A stretch of 32,514 bases of DNA from CAADGY01 sp900696665. GTDB lineage: Bacteria > Acidobacteriota > Terriglobia > Bryobacterales > Bryobacteraceae. Shown here one piece after another: positions 31,455 to 32,514 of the stretch. Location of the stretch: assembly GCA_035063885.1 (NCBI GenBank), contig JAPSFM010000055.1, positions 1 to 32,514 on the forward strand, read 5' to 3'. The notes under the pieces were generated by a model that had not been told where the DNA came from, did no database searches, and saw nothing but the letters and a program-made list of their open reading frames with translations. Both the position numbers and the translations under genes were made by a program. Within the stretch, counting starts at the first letter, position 1; every line of letters begins with the position of its first letter.

Positions 31455-32514
31455 TCAGATCGTAGCAAGGATTCTAGAAGTATAGACTACTTCTAGAAAA
31501 AAGACCCCACTTGCCCGATTCTCTCGCTGCCCTCGAAGCCCGGCATCGGTCTTCGGCCTCAATCCGCGCAGATCAAAATCTTCCTGGCGACCGAGAGAAA
31601 GCTGATAGGCGGCCATCGCGTCGAGTTCCTCGTCTGTTGGAACCCCTAAGTCGGCGCCCGCTTTACGATTCAGCGTCCTCGGATAGTGTTGGACAATCGC
31701 AACGATGGCGAAATCACGGTCCGGAGTCGCGTCGTTCCCCCAACCCAAACGCAACGGCGGGCTGGGGTTCCGGCCGTTGTTGGTGAAGTCAACCTGGAAC
31801 GGAGGGCTAGGCGGAGTAGCCGAGTTGGCCAGTGCCAATACACTCTGACTCGAGTGGAGCGTGAATTTGTTTTGCAGGTCGTCGAAGCCATCCACGTTCT
31901 CGATGAAGAGTCCGAACCGTCGCAGAAGTTCGGGTTTTTCGAAGGCGTAGCCGAGCGCTGGATTCGTCTCGGCAACGAACAGAGGATCATGGCGAGGCAG
32001 CGTGGCAATGAATTTCGGATCTATCATGAAGTTATTGCCTTCCACGTGACACGTTCCGCAAGTCCTTCCATTTCCCGCAAACTTCTCGTTTAGAAAAACC
32101 TGCCGCCCCCCAGGGTCACCAGTTTGGCGAACGCGATGTCCCTGCCAAGGCCCAAGACGTCGAATTCATCGGGTGCGTCCGGGCTATCAACGAAGCGAAC
32201 CTGCCGCCGGAACAGGCGGTCTAGAATGCTATTCGAGCCGGCAAGTACGAAGCCGCCCGCCGGGTTCTGGTTCGCGGCCACTACAAATGCCCGATCAAAT
32301 GAGAAGTCGGTGAACCGCTGTGAGCCCAGGTTGACATTCAGGACGTGCATCGCCGCTTCCCGGCGATAGCTGCCCGCTTTAATCATCAGATCGCCCTGCT
32401 CGGAAATGCCGTTGGGACCGGGGTGATTGCCGATCAGCCAAAGATCAAAGTCCTGGTTGGCGGGGAGGCCTGATAGCCATCGAACAGAGGTATCAGCGCA
32501 TCGGGATCCGCCTT
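31455..32514 (-). pseudogene. Broken cytochrome c peroxidase-like gene, 5' part outside window
   Basis: Minus-strand sequence of a di-heme cytochrome c peroxidase-like exported protein. Its frame is split. From the edge to ~32110 one frame reads NQDFDLWLIGNHPGPNG to LGRDIAFAKLVTLGG and then stops at 32090. The next frame continues RQVFLNEKFAGNGRTCGTCHVEGNN, with the heme motif CGTCH just upstream of 32045, through NPALGYAFEKPELLRRFGLF to YQLSLGRQEDF. One extra G in the G6 run at 32106-32111 would rejoin them. A further shift may occur near 32470. The C-terminal half with the second heme motif is absent: homology fades near 31550 and the frame ends at 31455. Sequencing error or true decay are both possible. 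Confidence 0.7.
31472..31498 (-). promoter_or_regulatory. Candidate operator/promoter of the copper-efflux operon
   Basis: A perfect inverted repeat TTCTAGAAGTA (31472-31482) and TACTTCTAGAA (31488-31498) has a 5-bp centre. On the minus strand a TATACT box (31479-31484) lies inside it, so a dimeric regulator bound here would cover the -10 of a minus-strand promoter. The site is 107-133 bp upstream of the first operon gene. No clear -35 is visible. The regulator gene is not next to it. It also overlaps the 3' end of the broken cytochrome frame. On the minus strand a run of six T precedes it rather than follows it, so a terminator is less likely. Confidence 0.55.

Noticed and set aside
1..32514. 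CRISPR array, tRNA, rRNA, riboswitch or phage module
   Set aside because: No regularly spaced repeats, no tRNA T-loop signature in the gaps, no rRNA-like stretch and no phage structural or integrase genes were seen; the tail-fibre-like domain at 10135-10776 stands alone.

Overview
The window looks like a chromosomal segment of a soil-type Acidobacteriota, most like the Bryobacteraceae/Solibacter group. This is inferred from high GC, many secreted proteases and unrecognised exported proteins, a fused E1 dehydrogenase, a small secreted Cys/His protein of a type I associate with acidobacteria, and short spacing between genes. No rRNA or tRNA gene and no CRISPR array was found. Most of the sequence is densely coding.

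Layout. (1) 1-5870, plus strand: the 3' part of an altronate/galactarate dehydratase (UxaA family), a DsbA-like exported thioredoxin, an exported M28 metallopeptidase, an unrecognised 205-aa protein and a LarA/DUF2088-like protein. (2) 5869-8564: a minus-strand Flp pilin with its own terminator, a 67-aa unknown, and a 698-aa fused alpha/beta E1 of the branched-chain or pyruvate dehydrogenase type. It is divergent from (3) serS at 8647-9939. (4) 10135-15566: an exported protein, a second unrecognised 204-aa protein that appears distantly related to the 205-aa one, a DPP-IV-type S9 peptidase divergent from a beta-CASP metallo-beta-lactamase RNase, and a small membrane protein. (5) 15761-17132: a membrane protein followed by about 800 bp of mobile-element scars: an IS21-like end repeat and a decayed IS1595-like transposase N-terminus. 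(6) 17133-22122, minus strand: a tightly packed set of aldo/keto reductase, BsuPI-domain exported protein, PdxT, acyl-CoA ligase and PrmA. (7) 22162-24045: a secreted coiled-coil-like protein convergent with a GT4 glycosyltransferase. (8) 24074-31365, minus strand: a six-gene copper/silver efflux operon. (9) 31455-32514: a broken cytochrome c peroxidase-like gene.

The most coherent system is region 8. It starts with a Cys-rich exported protein, continues with CusC-, CusB- and CusA-like subunits of a heavy-metal RND pump that keep the three copper-relay methionines, and ends with two small exported proteins, one rich in Cys/His/Met. A perfect 11-bp inverted repeat with a TATACT box inside it lies just upstream and is the best candidate operator. 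The CusB-like adaptor carries two heavy-metal-binding domains, the second with all four ligands replaced. The three accessory exported proteins are the best candidates here for undescribed biology. The rest is mostly housekeeping and ordinary acidobacterial accessory content.
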